Positions 33,594 through 42,263 are shown, counted from the stretch's first letter. The stretch is DNA of 64,000 nt from Pseudomonas wenzhouensis (GCF_021029445.1 NZ_CP072610.1:372001-436000), one strand, 5' to 3'. Numbers and translations: made by a program. The notes: generated by a model not told the origin, from the sequence alone.

Positions 33594-34778
33594 ATGGCCC
33601 GTGTGAACCTGGCGATCATCGGTGGCGGTCTGGTTGGCGCCAGCCTGGCACTGGCCCTGCAGGACACAGCGCGCCAGCGCGGCTGGCGCATCGCCCTGAT
33701 CGAGCCCTTCGCCCCGGGCAGCGAGTACCAGCCCAGCTACGATGCTCGCTCCACCGCGCTGTCCTACGGCAGTCGGCTGATCTATGAGCGCCTCGGCCTG
33801 TGGCAGAGCATCGCCCAACGCGCCGAGCCGATTCAGCAGATTCATGTATCCGATCGCGGCCGTTTCGGCGCCACGCGTCTGCAGGCCATCGAGGAAGGCG
33901 TGCCGGCGCTCGGCTACGTGGTGGAAAACGCCTGGATCGGCCATTGCCTTTGGCAGGCGCTGGATGTGGATGTGATCGAATGGCGTTGCCCGGCCGAGGT
34001 GGTCGGCATGCAGCGTGTCGACGACGGCTATCGCCTGAGCCTGAGCGACGAAAGCAGCCTGGATTGTGACCTGGCCATTCTCGCCGACGGCGGGCGTTCC
34101 GGCCTGCGTGAGCAGCTCGGCATCAATATCAGCAGCAAGCCGTATGGGCAGAGTGCGCTGATCGCCAACGTCAGCCCGCTGGAGGCGCATCGTGGCCAGG
34201 CTTTCGAGCGTTTCACCGATGATGGCCCGATGGCCATGCTGCCCTTGACCGACAACCGCTGCGCACTGGTCTGGACGCGTGCCGCCGCCGACGCCGAGCG
34301 CCTGCTACAGGCCAGCGAGGCAAGCTTCCTGGCTGAGTTGCAAGAGGCCTTCGGCTATCGCCTGGGTGCCTTGTGCCAGGTGGGCGCGCGGCATCTCTAT
34401 CCGCTGAGCCTGGTCGAGGCGCAGGAGCAGGTGCGTGCGCATCTGGTGGTGCTGGGCAACGCCGCGCACAGCCTGCACCCCATCGCCGGCCAGGGCTACA
34501 ACCTGTCGCTGCGCGATACCCTGGCGCTGGCCGAGGTGCTGATCGACAGCGAGGCACCGCTGGGCGACTTCGTCACCCTGCAGCGTTACCAGCAACGGCA
34601 GCAACTCGATCAGCGCATGACGGTCGGCTTCTCCGACCAGGTGACGCGTCTGTTCAGTAATGCGCAGCCGCTGCTGACCGCCGGGCGCAATCTGGGTTTG
34701 CTCGGCCTCGATCTGCTGCCACCGGCCAAGCGCTGGTTCGCCCGGCAGGCCATGGGCATGGGTACGCGAAGCCTCTGA
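33594..34778 (+). CDS. ubiH: 2-octaprenyl-6-methoxyphenyl hydroxylase
   Basis: 394 residues. FAD monooxygenase of ubiquinone synthesis (C1 hydroxylation). FAD-binding LAIIGGGLVGASLALALQD, a DG motif in LAILADGGRSGLREQLG, and the GD-type motif LVVLGNAAHSLHPIAGQGYNLSLRD, where the family GD is replaced by GN, as is usual in UbiH. Starts 4 bp after pepP. Membrane-peripheral, acting in the Ubi complex. Confidence 0.93.
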   Translation: MARVNLAIIGGGLVGASLALALQDTARQRGWRIALIEPFAPGSEYQPSYDARSTALSYGSRLIYERLGLWQSIAQRAEPIQQIHVSDRGRFGATRLQAIEEGVPALGYVVENAWIGHCLWQALDVDVIEWRCPAEVVGMQRVDDGYRLSLSDESSLDCDLAILADGGRSGLREQLGINISSKPYGQSALIANVSPLEAHRGQAFERFTDDGPMAMLPLTDNRCALVWTRAAADAERLLQASEASFLAELQEAFGYRLGALCQVGARHLYPLSLVEAQEQVRAHLVVLGNAAHSLHPIAGQGYNLSLRDTLALAEVLIDSEAPLGDFVTLQRYQQRQQLDQRMTVGFSDQVTRLFSNAQPLLTAGRNLGLLGLDLLPPAKRWFARQAMGMGTRSL

Positions 34779-34794
34779 CAGCCAAGGAATGAAT

Positions 34795-36012
34795 ATGCGA
34801 GCGGATCTGATCATCGTCGGCGCCGGAATGGTCGGCAGCACCCTGGCCCTGGCGCTGGAGCACTGCGGCCTGGACATCCTGATCGTCGACGGCAGCCCGC
34901 TGAGCGTGGCGCCATTCGCTGCGCAGGCGCCGTTCGAGCCGCGTGTCAGCGCATTGTCGATGGCCAGCCAGCGCATTCTCGAACGTCTGGGCGTTTGGCC
35001 TGGCATTGCCGCGCGGCGTGCCTGCCCCTATGGCGAGATGCGTGTGTGGGACGGTTCCGGCACTGGCAGCATCCACTTCGCCGCCGCCAGCGTGCATGCC
35101 GAGACGCTGGGCCATATCGTCGAGAACCGCGTGGTGCAGGATGCCCTGCTCGAAAGGCTGCACGACAGCCAGATCGGTCTGTTGCCCGGTGCGCGTCTGG
35201 AGCAATTGCGCCGCTCCGGCGATGACTGGCTGCTGACTCTCACCGATGGCCGTCAACTGCGTGCGCCGCTGCTGGTGGCAGCCGATGGCGCCAACTCGGC
35301 AGTGCGTCGCCTGGCTGGTTGCGCCACGCGCGAATGGGATTACCTGCACCACGCGATCGTCACCAGCGTGCGCTGCGAGCAGCCACACCAGGCCACCGCC
35401 TGGCAGCGCTTCACTGACGACGGCCCGCTGGCCTTCCTGCCCTTGGCCGGGCCGGCTGACGAGCACTGGTGCTCGATCGTCTGGTCGACCGTACCGGCTG
35501 AGGCTGAGCGCCTGATGGCGCTGGATGATGCCGCCTTCTGTGTCGAGCTGGGCAAGGCCTTCGAGCATCGCCTGGGCCAGGTGCTACATGCCGACCGCCG
35601 TCTGTGCATTCCACTGCGTCAGCGCCATGCCAAGCGCTATGTCGAGCCGGGGCTGGCGCTGACCGGCGATGCCGCGCACAGCATTCATCCGCTGGCCGGG
35701 CAGGGGGTCAATCTGGGCTTCCTCGATGCGGCGGTGCTGGCCGAGGTGCTGCTGCATGCCGCCGAGCGCGGCGAGCGCCTCAGTGATGAGCGGGTGCTGA
35801 GCCGCTACGAGCGCCGGCGCATGCCGCATAACCTGGCGATGATGGCGGCGATGGAGGGATTCCAGCGTCTGTTCCAGGCCGACCCGCTGCCGCTGCGCCT
35901 GCTACGCAATTTCGGCCTCGACCTGGTCGATGGCCAGGCCGAGGCCAAGGCGCTGTTCGTGCGTCAGGCGCTGGGGGTATCGGGCGATCTGCCGGAGTTG
36001 GCGCGAGTCTGA
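34795..36012 (+). CDS. ubiI: UbiH/UbiF/VisC-family FAD monooxygenase (UbiI-like)
   Basis: 405 residues. Start at the second ATG (34795): AAGGA lies 6 bases upstream, but touches the first ATG at 34789. FAD motif LIIVGAGMVGSTLALALE, DG motif LLVAADGANSAVRRLAG, and GD motif GLALTGDAAHSIHPLAGQGVNLGFLD. Position after pepP-ubiH corresponds to VisC/UbiI (C5 hydroxylase), but C6 hydroxylases (UbiF, Coq7) are related and sequence alone cannot exclude another regiospecificity. Ten bp separate it from ubiH. Confidence 0.85.
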   Translation: MRADLIIVGAGMVGSTLALALEHCGLDILIVDGSPLSVAPFAAQAPFEPRVSALSMASQRILERLGVWPGIAARRACPYGEMRVWDGSGTGSIHFAAASVHAETLGHIVENRVVQDALLERLHDSQIGLLPGARLEQLRRSGDDWLLTLTDGRQLRAPLLVAADGANSAVRRLAGCATREWDYLHHAIVTSVRCEQPHQATAWQRFTDDGPLAFLPLAGPADEHWCSIVWSTVPAEAERLMALDDAAFCVELGKAFEHRLGQVLHADRRLCIPLRQRHAKRYVEPGLALTGDAAHSIHPLAGQGVNLGFLDAAVLAEVLLHAAERGERLSDERVLSRYERRRMPHNLAMMAAMEGFQRLFQADPLPLRLLRNFGLDLVDGQAEAKALFVRQALGVSGDLPELARV

Positions 36013-36067
36013 TACGACGCAACTTGTAATAACTGCTGCGTGTCGTCTCGCTGTTTACGTTGAGAAG

Positions 36068-36086
36068 GCAAATAACATTCACTACT
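36068..36086. promoter_or_regulatory. Weak Fur-box candidate before hitA
   Basis: GCAAATAACATTCACTACT matches about 11 of 19 positions of the classical Fur consensus and lies 38 bases before the hitA ATG. Iron repression would be expected for this transporter, but the match is weak. Confidence 0.25.
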
Positions 36087-36123
36087 ATTCAGCCACTTTG
36101 CTCACCCACAAGAGGCTGGTCCC

Positions 36124-37125
36124 ATGAAAGCTCGCAACGCGCTTCTCGCTGCATTCACTCTCAGCTCCCTGGCAACCGCCGTTCAGGCTGCTGATGAGGT
36201 GGTGGTCTACTCCGCCCGTATCGACGAGCTGATCAAGCCGGTATTCGATCTCTACACCGAGAAGACCGGGGTCAAGGTGAAGTTCATCACCGACAAGGAA
36301 GCCCCGCTGATCGCCCGTCTCAAGGCCGAAGGTGCCAACACCCCGGCTGACCTGCTGATCACCGTCGACGCTGGCAACCTCTGGCAGGCCGAGCAGGAAG
36401 GCGTGCTGCAGCCAACCAAGTCCGATGTGATCGACGCCAACATACCCGCCCAGTACCGCTCCAGCACCGACAGCTGGACCGGCCTGTCGCTGCGTGCACG
36501 GACCATTTTCTACTCCACCGAGCGCGTCAAGCCGGAAGAGTTGTCCACCTACGAAGCGTTGGCAGACAAGAACTGGGAAGGCCGCCTGTGCCTGCGCACC
36601 AGCAAGAAGGTCTACAACCAGTCGCTGACCGCCACCCTGATCGAAGCCCATGGCGCCGAGAAGACCGAAGAAATCGTTAAGGGTTGGGTCAACAACCTGG
36701 CTACCGACGTGTTCCCGGATGACACCGCGCTGTTGCAAGCCATCGACGCCGGTCAGTGCGACGTGGGCATCACCAACACCTACTACTATGGCCGTCTGCA
36801 CAAACAGCAGCCGGATCTGAAGGTCAAGCCGTTCTGGCCGAACCAGAACGACCGTGGCGTGCACGTCAACCTGGCCGGTGCCGGTGTGACCAAGCATGCA
36901 CCGCATGCCGAACAGGCCAAGAAGCTGCTGGAGTGGATGACCACCGCAGAAGCACAGAGCATCTTCGCCGGTGTTAACCAGGAGTACCCGGCCAACCCGG
37001 CGGTGAAACCGTCTGCCGAGGTGGCTTCCTGGGGCACTTTCAAGGCCGATACCGTGGCCACCGAAGTATCTGGCAAGCGCCAGGCCGAAGCGACCATGCT
37101 GATGGACCGCGCTGGCTGGCAGTAA
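36124..37125 (+). CDS. hitA: Periplasmic ferric iron-binding protein
   Basis: 333 residues with a signal peptide ([22 protein letters not shown]). FbpA/HitA family: [32 protein letters not shown], then the iron-ligand tyrosine pair in [11 protein letters not shown]. Binds Fe3+ in the periplasm after siderophore-free or outer-membrane delivery and passes it to HitB. The gene downstream is the permease. A hairpin at 37170-37193 between them probably keeps the binding protein more abundant. Confidence 0.92.
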   Translation: MKARNALLAAFTLSSLATAVQAADEVVVYSARIDELIKPVFDLYTEKTGVKVKFITDKEAPLIARLKAEGANTPADLLITVDAGNLWQAEQEGVLQPTKSDVIDANIPAQYRSSTDSWTGLSLRARTIFYSTERVKPEELSTYEALADKNWEGRLCLRTSKKVYNQSLTATLIEAHGAEKTEEIVKGWVNNLATDVFPDDTALLQAIDAGQCDVGITNTYYYGRLHKQQPDLKVKPFWPNQNDRGVHVNLAGAGVTKHAPHAEQAKKLLEWMTTAEAQSIFAGVNQEYPANPAVKPSAEVASWGTFKADTVATEVSGKRQAEATMLMDRAGWQ

Positions 37126-37169
37126 GCGCGTAACGATCATCGACTAGCCCAGCGCTGCCGTTATACTGC

Positions 37170-37193
37170 GACGCCCCGCCTAGCCGGGGCGTC
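37170..37193 (+). terminator. Hairpin between hitA and hitB
   Basis: GACGCCCCG-cctagc-CGGGGCGTC, 44 bases after the hitA stop. Partial attenuator or 3' stabiliser, a frequent feature between binding-protein and permease genes. Confidence 0.6.
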
Positions 37194-37219
37194 GTCATTT
37201 CCGTAGTCGAGGAGTCCGC

Positions 37220-38836
37220 GTGCCGCATCCCGTCCAGCGTCGCTGGTACCCCATCGTCCTTGCCGTCGCCGTTCTGGTGTTGATGCCGCTGTCGGTGCTG
37301 CTGCTGAGCTGGCACGACGTGGATCAGCAGATCTGGGCGCACCTGTGGCAGACGCAGATGGCACGGCTGATCGGTAATACGCTGACGCTGGTGATCGGTG
37401 TCGGCGTAGGGGTGACGCTGCTGGGCGTGAGCCTGGCCTGGCTCACCAGCCTCTGTGAGTTTCCCGGCCGGCGCTGGCTGGACTGGGCGCTGATGCTGCC
37501 TTTCGCCATTCCCGCCTACGTGCTGGCATTCGTTTTCGTTGGCCTGCTGGATTTCGCCGGCCCGGTGCAGACGCTGCTGCGCGAATGGTTCGGCAGTGGC
37601 TTGCGCCTGCCGCGCGTGCGCTCGACCGGCGGGGTGATCATCGTGTTGGTGCTGGTGTTCTATCCCTACGTCTATCTGCTCGCTCGTGGCGCCTTCCTGG
37701 CTCAGGGCAAGGGCTTGATGGAGGCGGCCCGGGTGCTCGGGCAAAGCCCCTGGCAGGCGTTCTGGCGGGTGGCGCTGCCAATGGCGCGCCCGGCCATCGG
37801 TGCTGGTCTGGCCCTTGCAATCATGGAGACTCTGGCGGATTTCGGCGCGGTGTCGGTGTTCAACTTCGACACCTTTACCACGGCGATCTACAAGACCTGG
37901 TACAGCTTCTACAGCCTGACCAGTGCCACCCAACTGGCCAGCCTGCTGCTGCTGGCCGTGGCGTTGGTGCTCTACGGCGAGCGTCGTGCCCGTGGTGCGG
38001 CGCGGCCGGCCAGCGAGCGGCCCCGTGGCCAGGCGCTGTATCACCTGCATGGCTGGAAGGCCTTCGCAGCCAGCGCCTGGTGTGGCCTGGTATTCGCCTG
38101 TGCCTTCGTCATCCCGCTGCTACAACTGCTGGCGTGGTTCTGGCAGCGCGGCCGCTTCGACCTCGACGAGCGCTATGCCGGGCTGATCCTGCATACCCTG
38201 TACCTGGGCGGCATGGCGGCACTGATCACGGTGAGCGTGGCCATGCTGCTGGCCTTTGCCCGGCGTCAGGCGCCGAATCGCGGCGTGCGTTTCGGCGTGG
38301 CGTTGGGCAACCTCGGTTATGCCCTGCCGGGGTCTGTGCTGGCGGTGGCGATCATGTTGGCCTTCAGTTTCCTTGATCGCGAGCTGGTGATTCCGCTGTC
38401 CACGGCACTGGGTGGAGCCGGCAAGCCGCTGCTGATGGGGAGCCTCACGGCGCTGCTGGTGGCCTATCTGATCCGCTTCATGGCCGTGGCATTCGGGCCG
38501 CTGGAAACCAGCTTGGCGCGGATTCGCCCATCGCTGCCGGAAGCCTCGCGCAGTCTCGGGGTTGGCGGCGTTGGCCTGTTCTTCAAGGTCTACCTGCCAC
38601 TGCTGTTGCCGGGCACCCTGTCGGCTGCGTTGCTGGTCTTCGTCGATGTGCTCAAGGAAATGCCGGCGACCTTGCTGATGCGCCCGTTCGGCTGGGATAC
38701 GTTGTCGGTACGCGTGTTCGAGATGACCAGCGAAGGCGAATGGGCGCGCGCCTCGTTGCCGGCGCTGACGCTGGTGCTGGTCGGCCTGTTGCCGGTGATT
38801 TTGCTGATAAGGCGCTCGGCCCGCAGCTTCGGTTGA
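37220..38836 (+). CDS. hitB: Ferric iron ABC transporter permease
   Basis: 538 residues from a GTG start with GAGGAG in front. A fused two-half permease of about 12 helices, as in FbpB/HitB. Two EAA loops: EAARVLGQSPWQAFWRVALPMARPAIGAG in the first half and EASRSLGVGGVGLFFKVYLPLLLPGT in the second. No ATPase gene (hitC) follows; the next gene is gcvT, so the ATPase must be encoded elsewhere or shared. P. aeruginosa likewise has hitAB alone. Confidence 0.92.
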   Translation: MPHPVQRRWYPIVLAVAVLVLMPLSVLLLSWHDVDQQIWAHLWQTQMARLIGNTLTLVIGVGVGVTLLGVSLAWLTSLCEFPGRRWLDWALMLPFAIPAYVLAFVFVGLLDFAGPVQTLLREWFGSGLRLPRVRSTGGVIIVLVLVFYPYVYLLARGAFLAQGKGLMEAARVLGQSPWQAFWRVALPMARPAIGAGLALAIMETLADFGAVSVFNFDTFTTAIYKTWYSFYSLTSATQLASLLLLAVALVLYGERRARGAARPASERPRGQALYHLHGWKAFAASAWCGLVFACAFVIPLLQLLAWFWQRGRFDLDERYAGLILHTLYLGGMAALITVSVAMLLAFARRQAPNRGVRFGVALGNLGYALPGSVLAVAIMLAFSFLDRELVIPLSTALGGAGKPLLMGSLTALLVAYLIRFMAVAFGPLETSLARIRPSLPEASRSLGVGGVGLFFKVYLPLLLPGTLSAALLVFVDVLKEMPATLLMRPFGWDTLSVRVFEMTSEGEWARASLPALTLVLVGLLPVILLIRRSARSFG

Positions 38837-38939
38837 GGCTAGCCCTTGCCAAGGGGGCGACCTTTGGTCAGATGACCCCCGCCAACCTTGCGGCTACAAT
38901 GCGCGCCATTCGCGAGCCGGCCCATCCGGCAGACGTGTC

Positions 38940-39060
38940 GAGAAGCGTAGGCGAGGCGGCCAGTGCAAGGCGCAGCAAGGCGAAAAAGCGGAGTGTGCTT
39001 CTGCACATGAGCATTTTGAGCCTGGCTGTAACGCAGCAATGGCAACGCAGCTAGCTTCTC
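38940..39060. repeat. Structured dispersed repeat, family E, copy 2
   Basis: 121 bp, opposite orientation to copy 1. Outer stem GAGAAGC (38940-38946) / GCTTCTC (39054-39060); inner stem CAGCAAGGC / GCCTGGCTG (8 of 9 paired). Both stems sit at the positions of those in copy 1 but have different sequences. Fills much of the 268-bp hitB-gcvT gap. No glycine riboswitch is evident there. Confidence 0.8.
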
Positions 39061-39104
39061 GGGGGTCTGAATCGCTTCGCCAAGCCCGGAAGGAGATATA
39101 ACCC

Positions 39105-40202
39105 ATGGGACAGCGCACCCCCCTCTATGACCTGCATGTGGCGTTGGGGGCCAAGATGGTGGATTTCGGCGGCTGGGACATGCCGCTGCACTATGGTTCG
39201 CAAGTCGAGGAACATCATCAGGTGCGCCGCGAGTGCGGCGTATTCGATGTCTCGCACATGTGCGTGGTGGACGTCAGTGGTGAGCAGGCGCAGGCCTACC
39301 TGCAGCGCCTGCTGGCCAATGACGTGGCGCGCCTGCAGACGCCTGGCAAGGCGCTGTACAGCGCCATGCTCAACGAGCAGGGCGGGGTGATCGATGACCT
39401 GATCGTCTACCTGACCGGCTCTTCTTCTCCGGCACCGGGCTACCGCCTGGTGCTCAATGCGGGGACTCGCGACAAGGACCTGGCCTGGATGCACGCCCAG
39501 ACCGCCGAGTTCGCTGTCGAAGTGCGCGAGCGCCGCGACCTCGCGGTTTTGGCCATTCAAGGCCCCAAGGCCCGTGCCCGTGTCGCCGAGCTGGTGACCC
39601 AGGCCCGTGCCGCGCTGATTCACGAGCTCAAGCCGTTCCAGGGGCTGCCAGAGGCTGACTGGTTCATCGCGCGTACGGGTTATACCGGCGAGGATGGTCT
39701 GGAGATCGTGCTGCCGGCGGCAGAGGTGGTGTCTTTTTTCAACGATTTGGTCGGTGCCGGTATTTCGCCGATTGGCCTGGGCGCGCGTGACACCCTGCGC
39801 CTGGAAGCGGGCATGAACCTGTATGGCCAGGACATGGACGAGCAGGTCAGCCCGCTGCTCGCCAACATGGCCTGGACCATCGCCTGGGAACCCGCTGCGC
39901 GTGACTTTATCGGTCGTGTGCCGCTGGAGGCACAACGCGCCGTCGGCTGCCCGAGCAAGCTGGTCGGTCTGGTGCTGGAAGAACGTGGCGTGTTGCGTGC
40001 CCATCAGGTGGTGCGGGTGGCTGGTGTCGGCGACGGTGAGATCACCAGTGGCAGCTTCTCGCCTACGCTGAACAAGTCCATCGCCCTGGCGCGTGTACCG
40101 GCAGCCACCGGTGAGCGGGCCGAGGTGGAGATCCGTGGCAAGTGGTACCCGGTGCGTGTGGTGCAGCCGGGGTTCGTGCGTAACGGCAAAACGCTGATCT
40201 GA
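39105..40202 (+). CDS. gcvT: Aminomethyltransferase (glycine cleavage T-protein)
   Basis: 365 residues. Transfers the aminomethyl carbon from lipoyl-GcvH to tetrahydrofolate, releasing ammonia. Key regions: TPLYDLHVALGAKMVDFGGWDMPLHYGSQ, GVFDVSHMCVVDVSG, the folate-site Asp region, LARTGYTGEDGLEIVLP, and the C-terminal GLGARDTLRLEAGMNLYGQDM. A very strong ribosome site, AAGGAGATATA, precedes the ATG. Followed by gcvH, 86 bp later. Confidence 0.96.
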   Translation: MGQRTPLYDLHVALGAKMVDFGGWDMPLHYGSQVEEHHQVRRECGVFDVSHMCVVDVSGEQAQAYLQRLLANDVARLQTPGKALYSAMLNEQGGVIDDLIVYLTGSSSPAPGYRLVLNAGTRDKDLAWMHAQTAEFAVEVRERRDLAVLAIQGPKARARVAELVTQARAALIHELKPFQGLPEADWFIARTGYTGEDGLEIVLPAAEVVSFFNDLVGAGISPIGLGARDTLRLEAGMNLYGQDMDEQVSPLLANMAWTIAWEPAARDFIGRVPLEAQRAVGCPSKLVGLVLEERGVLRAHQVVRVAGVGDGEITSGSFSPTLNKSIALARVPAATGERAEVEIRGKWYPVRVVQPGFVRNGKTLI

Positions 40203-40288
40203 ATGGGCCCGGTGGCGCACGGTCGCCACTGCAGCCTGCTAAATTGTCCTGGCGACCCGTTGGTCGCCATCGCCTAGAGGAATGACAC

Positions 40289-40678
40289 ATGAGCAATATC
40301 CCCGCCGATCTGCGTTATGCCGCCAGCCATGAGTGGGCGCGCCTGGAGGCCGATGGCAGCGTGACCGTAGGTATTTCCGACCACGCCCAGGAAGCGCTTG
40401 GCGACGTGGTGTTCATCGAGCTGCCGGAAGTCGGCAAGCAGCTGAACGCCGGTCAGGAGGCCGGTGTGGTGGAGTCGGTCAAGGCCGCTTCCGACATCTA
40501 TGCCCCGGTTGGCGGCGAAGTGATCGCCATCAACGAAGCCCTGACGGACAGCCCGGAGAGCGTCAACAGCGACCCATACGGCAGTTGGTTCTTCAAGCTC
40601 AAGCCGAGCGCTGTCAGCGAGCTGGACAAGCTGCTCGATGCCGCAGCCTATCAGGCCGCCGCTGACGCCGACGCCTGA
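40289..40678 (+). CDS. gcvH: Glycine cleavage H-protein
   Basis: 129 residues; lipoyl carrier shuttling the aminomethyl group between P-, T- and L-proteins. The lipoylated lysine is K65 in [14 protein letters not shown]. Full length. A terminator follows at 40696-40719, so gcvT and gcvH form a closed unit. gcvP, which follows gcvH in the homologous P. aeruginosa cluster, is not here. Confidence 0.97.
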   Translation: MSNIPADLRYAASHEWARLEADGSVTVGISDHAQEALGDVVFIELPEVGKQLNAGQEAGVVESVKAASDIYAPVGGEVIAINEALTDSPESVNSDPYGSWFFKLKPSAVSELDKLLDAAAYQAAADADA

Positions 40679-40695
40679 TTCATCCGCAACACTGA

Positions 40696-40719
40696 GAAAA
40701 CCCGCCAAGGCGGGTTTTC
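40696..40719 (+). terminator. Intrinsic terminator after gcvH
   Basis: GAAAACCCGCC-aa-GGCGGGTTTTC, a strong A/T-flanked hairpin 17 bases after the stop. Confidence 0.85.
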
Positions 40720-40800
40720 GCATTTCTGGCGTATGGCGCGCTGTCGTTTTCAGCCATGTAGCCCGGATGACCGTTTGTCGTATTGCCAACACTTTCAAGA

Positions 40801-40830
40801 AATACAATATATAATAATAGATATTGTGTT
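40801..40830. promoter_or_regulatory. Inverted-repeat operator of the BigR-like operon
   Basis: Arms AATACAATAT (40801-40810) and ATATTGTGTT (40821-40830), paired at 9 of 10 positions, around the A/T-only core ATAATAATAG. It lies 15 bases before the ATG of the ArsR-family gene, overlapping where a promoter and transcription start should be. AT-rich palindromes of this kind are the sites of BigR. Likely autorepression. Confidence 0.65.
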
Positions 40831-40845
40831 AAGTGAAGGTGTTGC

Positions 40846-41160
40846 ATGGTCGAATCCATCGATATCCAGCAACTGCGTGCCAATGCCGACGCTGCCGGGC
40901 AGTTGCTCAAGGCGCTGGCCAATCCGGATCGTCTGTTGCTGCTCTGTCAACTGTCGCAGGGCGAGCGCAATGTCAGTGAGCTGGAGGCATTGCTCGGCAT
41001 TCAACAGCCGACGTTGTCGCAACAGCTCGCCGTGCTGCGTCGTGAGGGGCTGGTGGATACTCGCCGTGACGGCAAGCAGATCTTCTACCGCATCAGCAGC
41101 CCGGCCGCGTTGGCGGTGATCGAGACGCTGTATCGGCTGTTTTGTGAGGATCGGCAATGA
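40846..41160 (+). CDS. ArsR-family repressor, BigR/SqrR persulfide-sensor type
   Basis: 104 residues. Winged helix with RNVSELEALLGIQQPTLSQQLAVLRREGLVDTRRDGKQIFYRI, closely matching BigR. The two sensing cysteines are present: C34 (LLLLCQLSQGE) and C100 (YRLFCEDRQ), spaced 66 residues apart exactly as C42 and C108 of Xylella BigR. No ArsR metal-site CVC motif. In BigR/SqrR, persulfide or polysulfide links the two cysteines and releases DNA. Its stop overlaps the next gene by 4 bp. Confidence 0.88.
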   Translation: MVESIDIQQLRANADAAGQLLKALANPDRLLLLCQLSQGERNVSELEALLGIQQPTLSQQLAVLRREGLVDTRRDGKQIFYRISSPAALAVIETLYRLFCEDRQ

Positions 41161-41591
41161 CCATCGACTGGGTTGGATTCACGCCCTGGAGCGCCCTGGC
41201 TGGCGGCGCCCTGATCGGTCTGGCGGCCTCGCTGTTCGCGCTGCTCAATGGCCGCGTGGCTGGCATCAGCGGCCTGCTTGGCAGCCTGCTGCAGCGCGGC
41301 GCAGAAGGGCGTGGGGAAAAGGCCGCATTTCTCCTTGGTCTGCTGCTGGCGCCCTCGCTCTGGGGCGTATTCGCGGCACTGCCGCCCATTGATTTCGAGG
41401 CGGACAGCCTGGGCCTGATCGTAGCCGGGCTGCTGGTCGGTATCGGCACGCGATATGGCTCGGGCTGTACCAGTGGCCATGGCGTTTGCGGCATTTCCCG
41501 GCTGTCGCCGCGCTCGCTGCTGGCAACCCTGTGTTTCATGGCGACGGGTTTCGCCACGGTCTTTGTCCTGCGTCATCTCCTGGGAGGCTGA
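41157..41591 (+). CDS. YeeE/YedE-family sulfur transporter half 1 (PmpA/B-like)
   Basis: 144 residues, four hydrophobic segments. Contains VGIGTRYGSGCTSGHGVCGISRLSPRSLLATLCFMATGF, the YeeE/YedE signature with conserved cysteines (SGCTSGHGVCG) implicated in handling thiosulfate or sulfane sulfur. The first member of a split pair; the second lies 2 bp downstream. Full-length YeeE is about twice this size, so the two halves probably dimerise. Confidence 0.88.
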   Translation: MTIDWVGFTPWSALAGGALIGLAASLFALLNGRVAGISGLLGSLLQRGAEGRGEKAAFLLGLLLAPSLWGVFAALPPIDFEADSLGLIVAGLLVGIGTRYGSGCTSGHGVCGISRLSPRSLLATLCFMATGFATVFVLRHLLGG

Positions 41592-41593
41592 AC

Positions 41594-42013
41594 ATGGCCA
41601 GACTCAGTGCATTCACCTGTGGCCTGCTGTTTGGCCTGGGCTTGCTGCTGGCGGGCATGGCCGATCCGGCCAAGGTGCTGGTTTTTCTTGATCTGGCCGG
41701 TCATTGGGATCCGTCGCTGGCGCTGGTGATGATTGGCGCCATTGCTGTCGCCGCGTTGCCGTTGAGTCTGGCGCAGCGGCGTGCCCGAGCCTTGCTGGGC
41801 GGCGCCATGCAGTTGCCGACGCGTCGTGATGTCGATGCTCGCCTGATTGGCGGCAGCCTGCTGTTCGGCGTCGGTTGGGGGATTGCCGGCATCTGTCCGG
41901 GACCGGCCGTGGCCATCCTGCTGACCGGGCACTGGCAGGTGTTGCTGTTCGTCGCGGCGATGCTCGCCGGCATGCTGATCTTTACTGCGCTGGAAGGCCG
42001 GCGCGGACGTTGA
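41594..42013 (+). CDS. YeeE/YedE-family sulfur transporter half 2 (PmpA/B-like)
   Basis: 139 residues, four hydrophobic segments. Starts MARLSAFTCGLLFGLGLLLAGMADPAKVLVFLDLAGHWDPSLALVM and ends with LFGVGWGIAGICPGPAVAILLTG, the second YeeE half with its single conserved Cys (GICPGPA). Two bases after the previous stop, GGAGG ribosome site within that gene. In BigR operons of Xylella and relatives the same pair accompanies the repressor. Confidence 0.87.
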   Translation: MARLSAFTCGLLFGLGLLLAGMADPAKVLVFLDLAGHWDPSLALVMIGAIAVAALPLSLAQRRARALLGGAMQLPTRRDVDARLIGGSLLFGVGWGIAGICPGPAVAILLTGHWQVLLFVAAMLAGMLIFTALEGRRGR

Positions 42014-42027
42014 CCTGGAGAACCTCG

Positions 42028-42216
42028 ATGAAAGCCAATGTTGGAACGCTCGACCGCAGTCTGCGCATCGCCGCAGGTCTGATTCTTATCGCGCTGAGTC
42101 TTGCCGGTGTCATCGGTCTGTGGGGTTGGATCGGTGTGGTGCCACTGGCGACCGGCATCTTCCGTTTCTGCCCGGCGTATCCATTGCTGGGTATCAACAC
42201 CTGCAAAATGAAATGA
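42028..42216 (+). CDS. DUF2892 small membrane protein (YgaP C-terminal-like)
   Basis: 62 residues: MKANVGTLDRSLRIAAGLIL... two hydrophobic segments and the ending FRFCPAYPLLGINTCKMK with conserved cysteines (C at positions 50 and 60 approximately). This matches the membrane part of YgaP, normally attached to a rhodanese domain that moves sulfane sulfur. Here the rhodanese domain is missing, so the peptide stands alone. Fourth gene of the operon; AACCTCG precedes the ATG. Confidence 0.85.
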   Translation: MKANVGTLDRSLRIAAGLILIALSLAGVIGLWGWIGVVPLATGIFRFCPAYPLLGINTCKMK

Positions 42217-42249
42217 AACATATCCACTGAGGCGAGATGCGCATGCGAC

Positions 42250-42263
42250 TTGATGCAGATCAA
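42250..42263. promoter_or_regulatory. ANR/FNR box upstream of the cytochrome c peroxidase
   Basis: TTGAT-gcag-ATCAA, a perfect consensus. Centred 41.5 bases before a predicted start at about 42298, and 70 bases before the ATG. Oxygen limitation should activate the peroxidase through ANR, as known for ccpA in pseudomonads. Confidence 0.8.

Noticed and set aside
38837..39104. Possible glycine riboswitch before gcvT
   Set aside because: The gap is mostly the family E repeat; the paired glycine aptamer layout is not seen.
37126..39104. An ATPase gene (hitC) next to hitAB
   Set aside because: No frame in this stretch has Walker motifs; hitAB stands alone.
39085..39110. Ribosome site before gcvT similar to that of common expression vectors (AAGGAGATATA...CATGGGA)
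   Set aside because: A chance similarity of a strong site; surrounding sequence is normal chromosomal DNA with native flanking genes.
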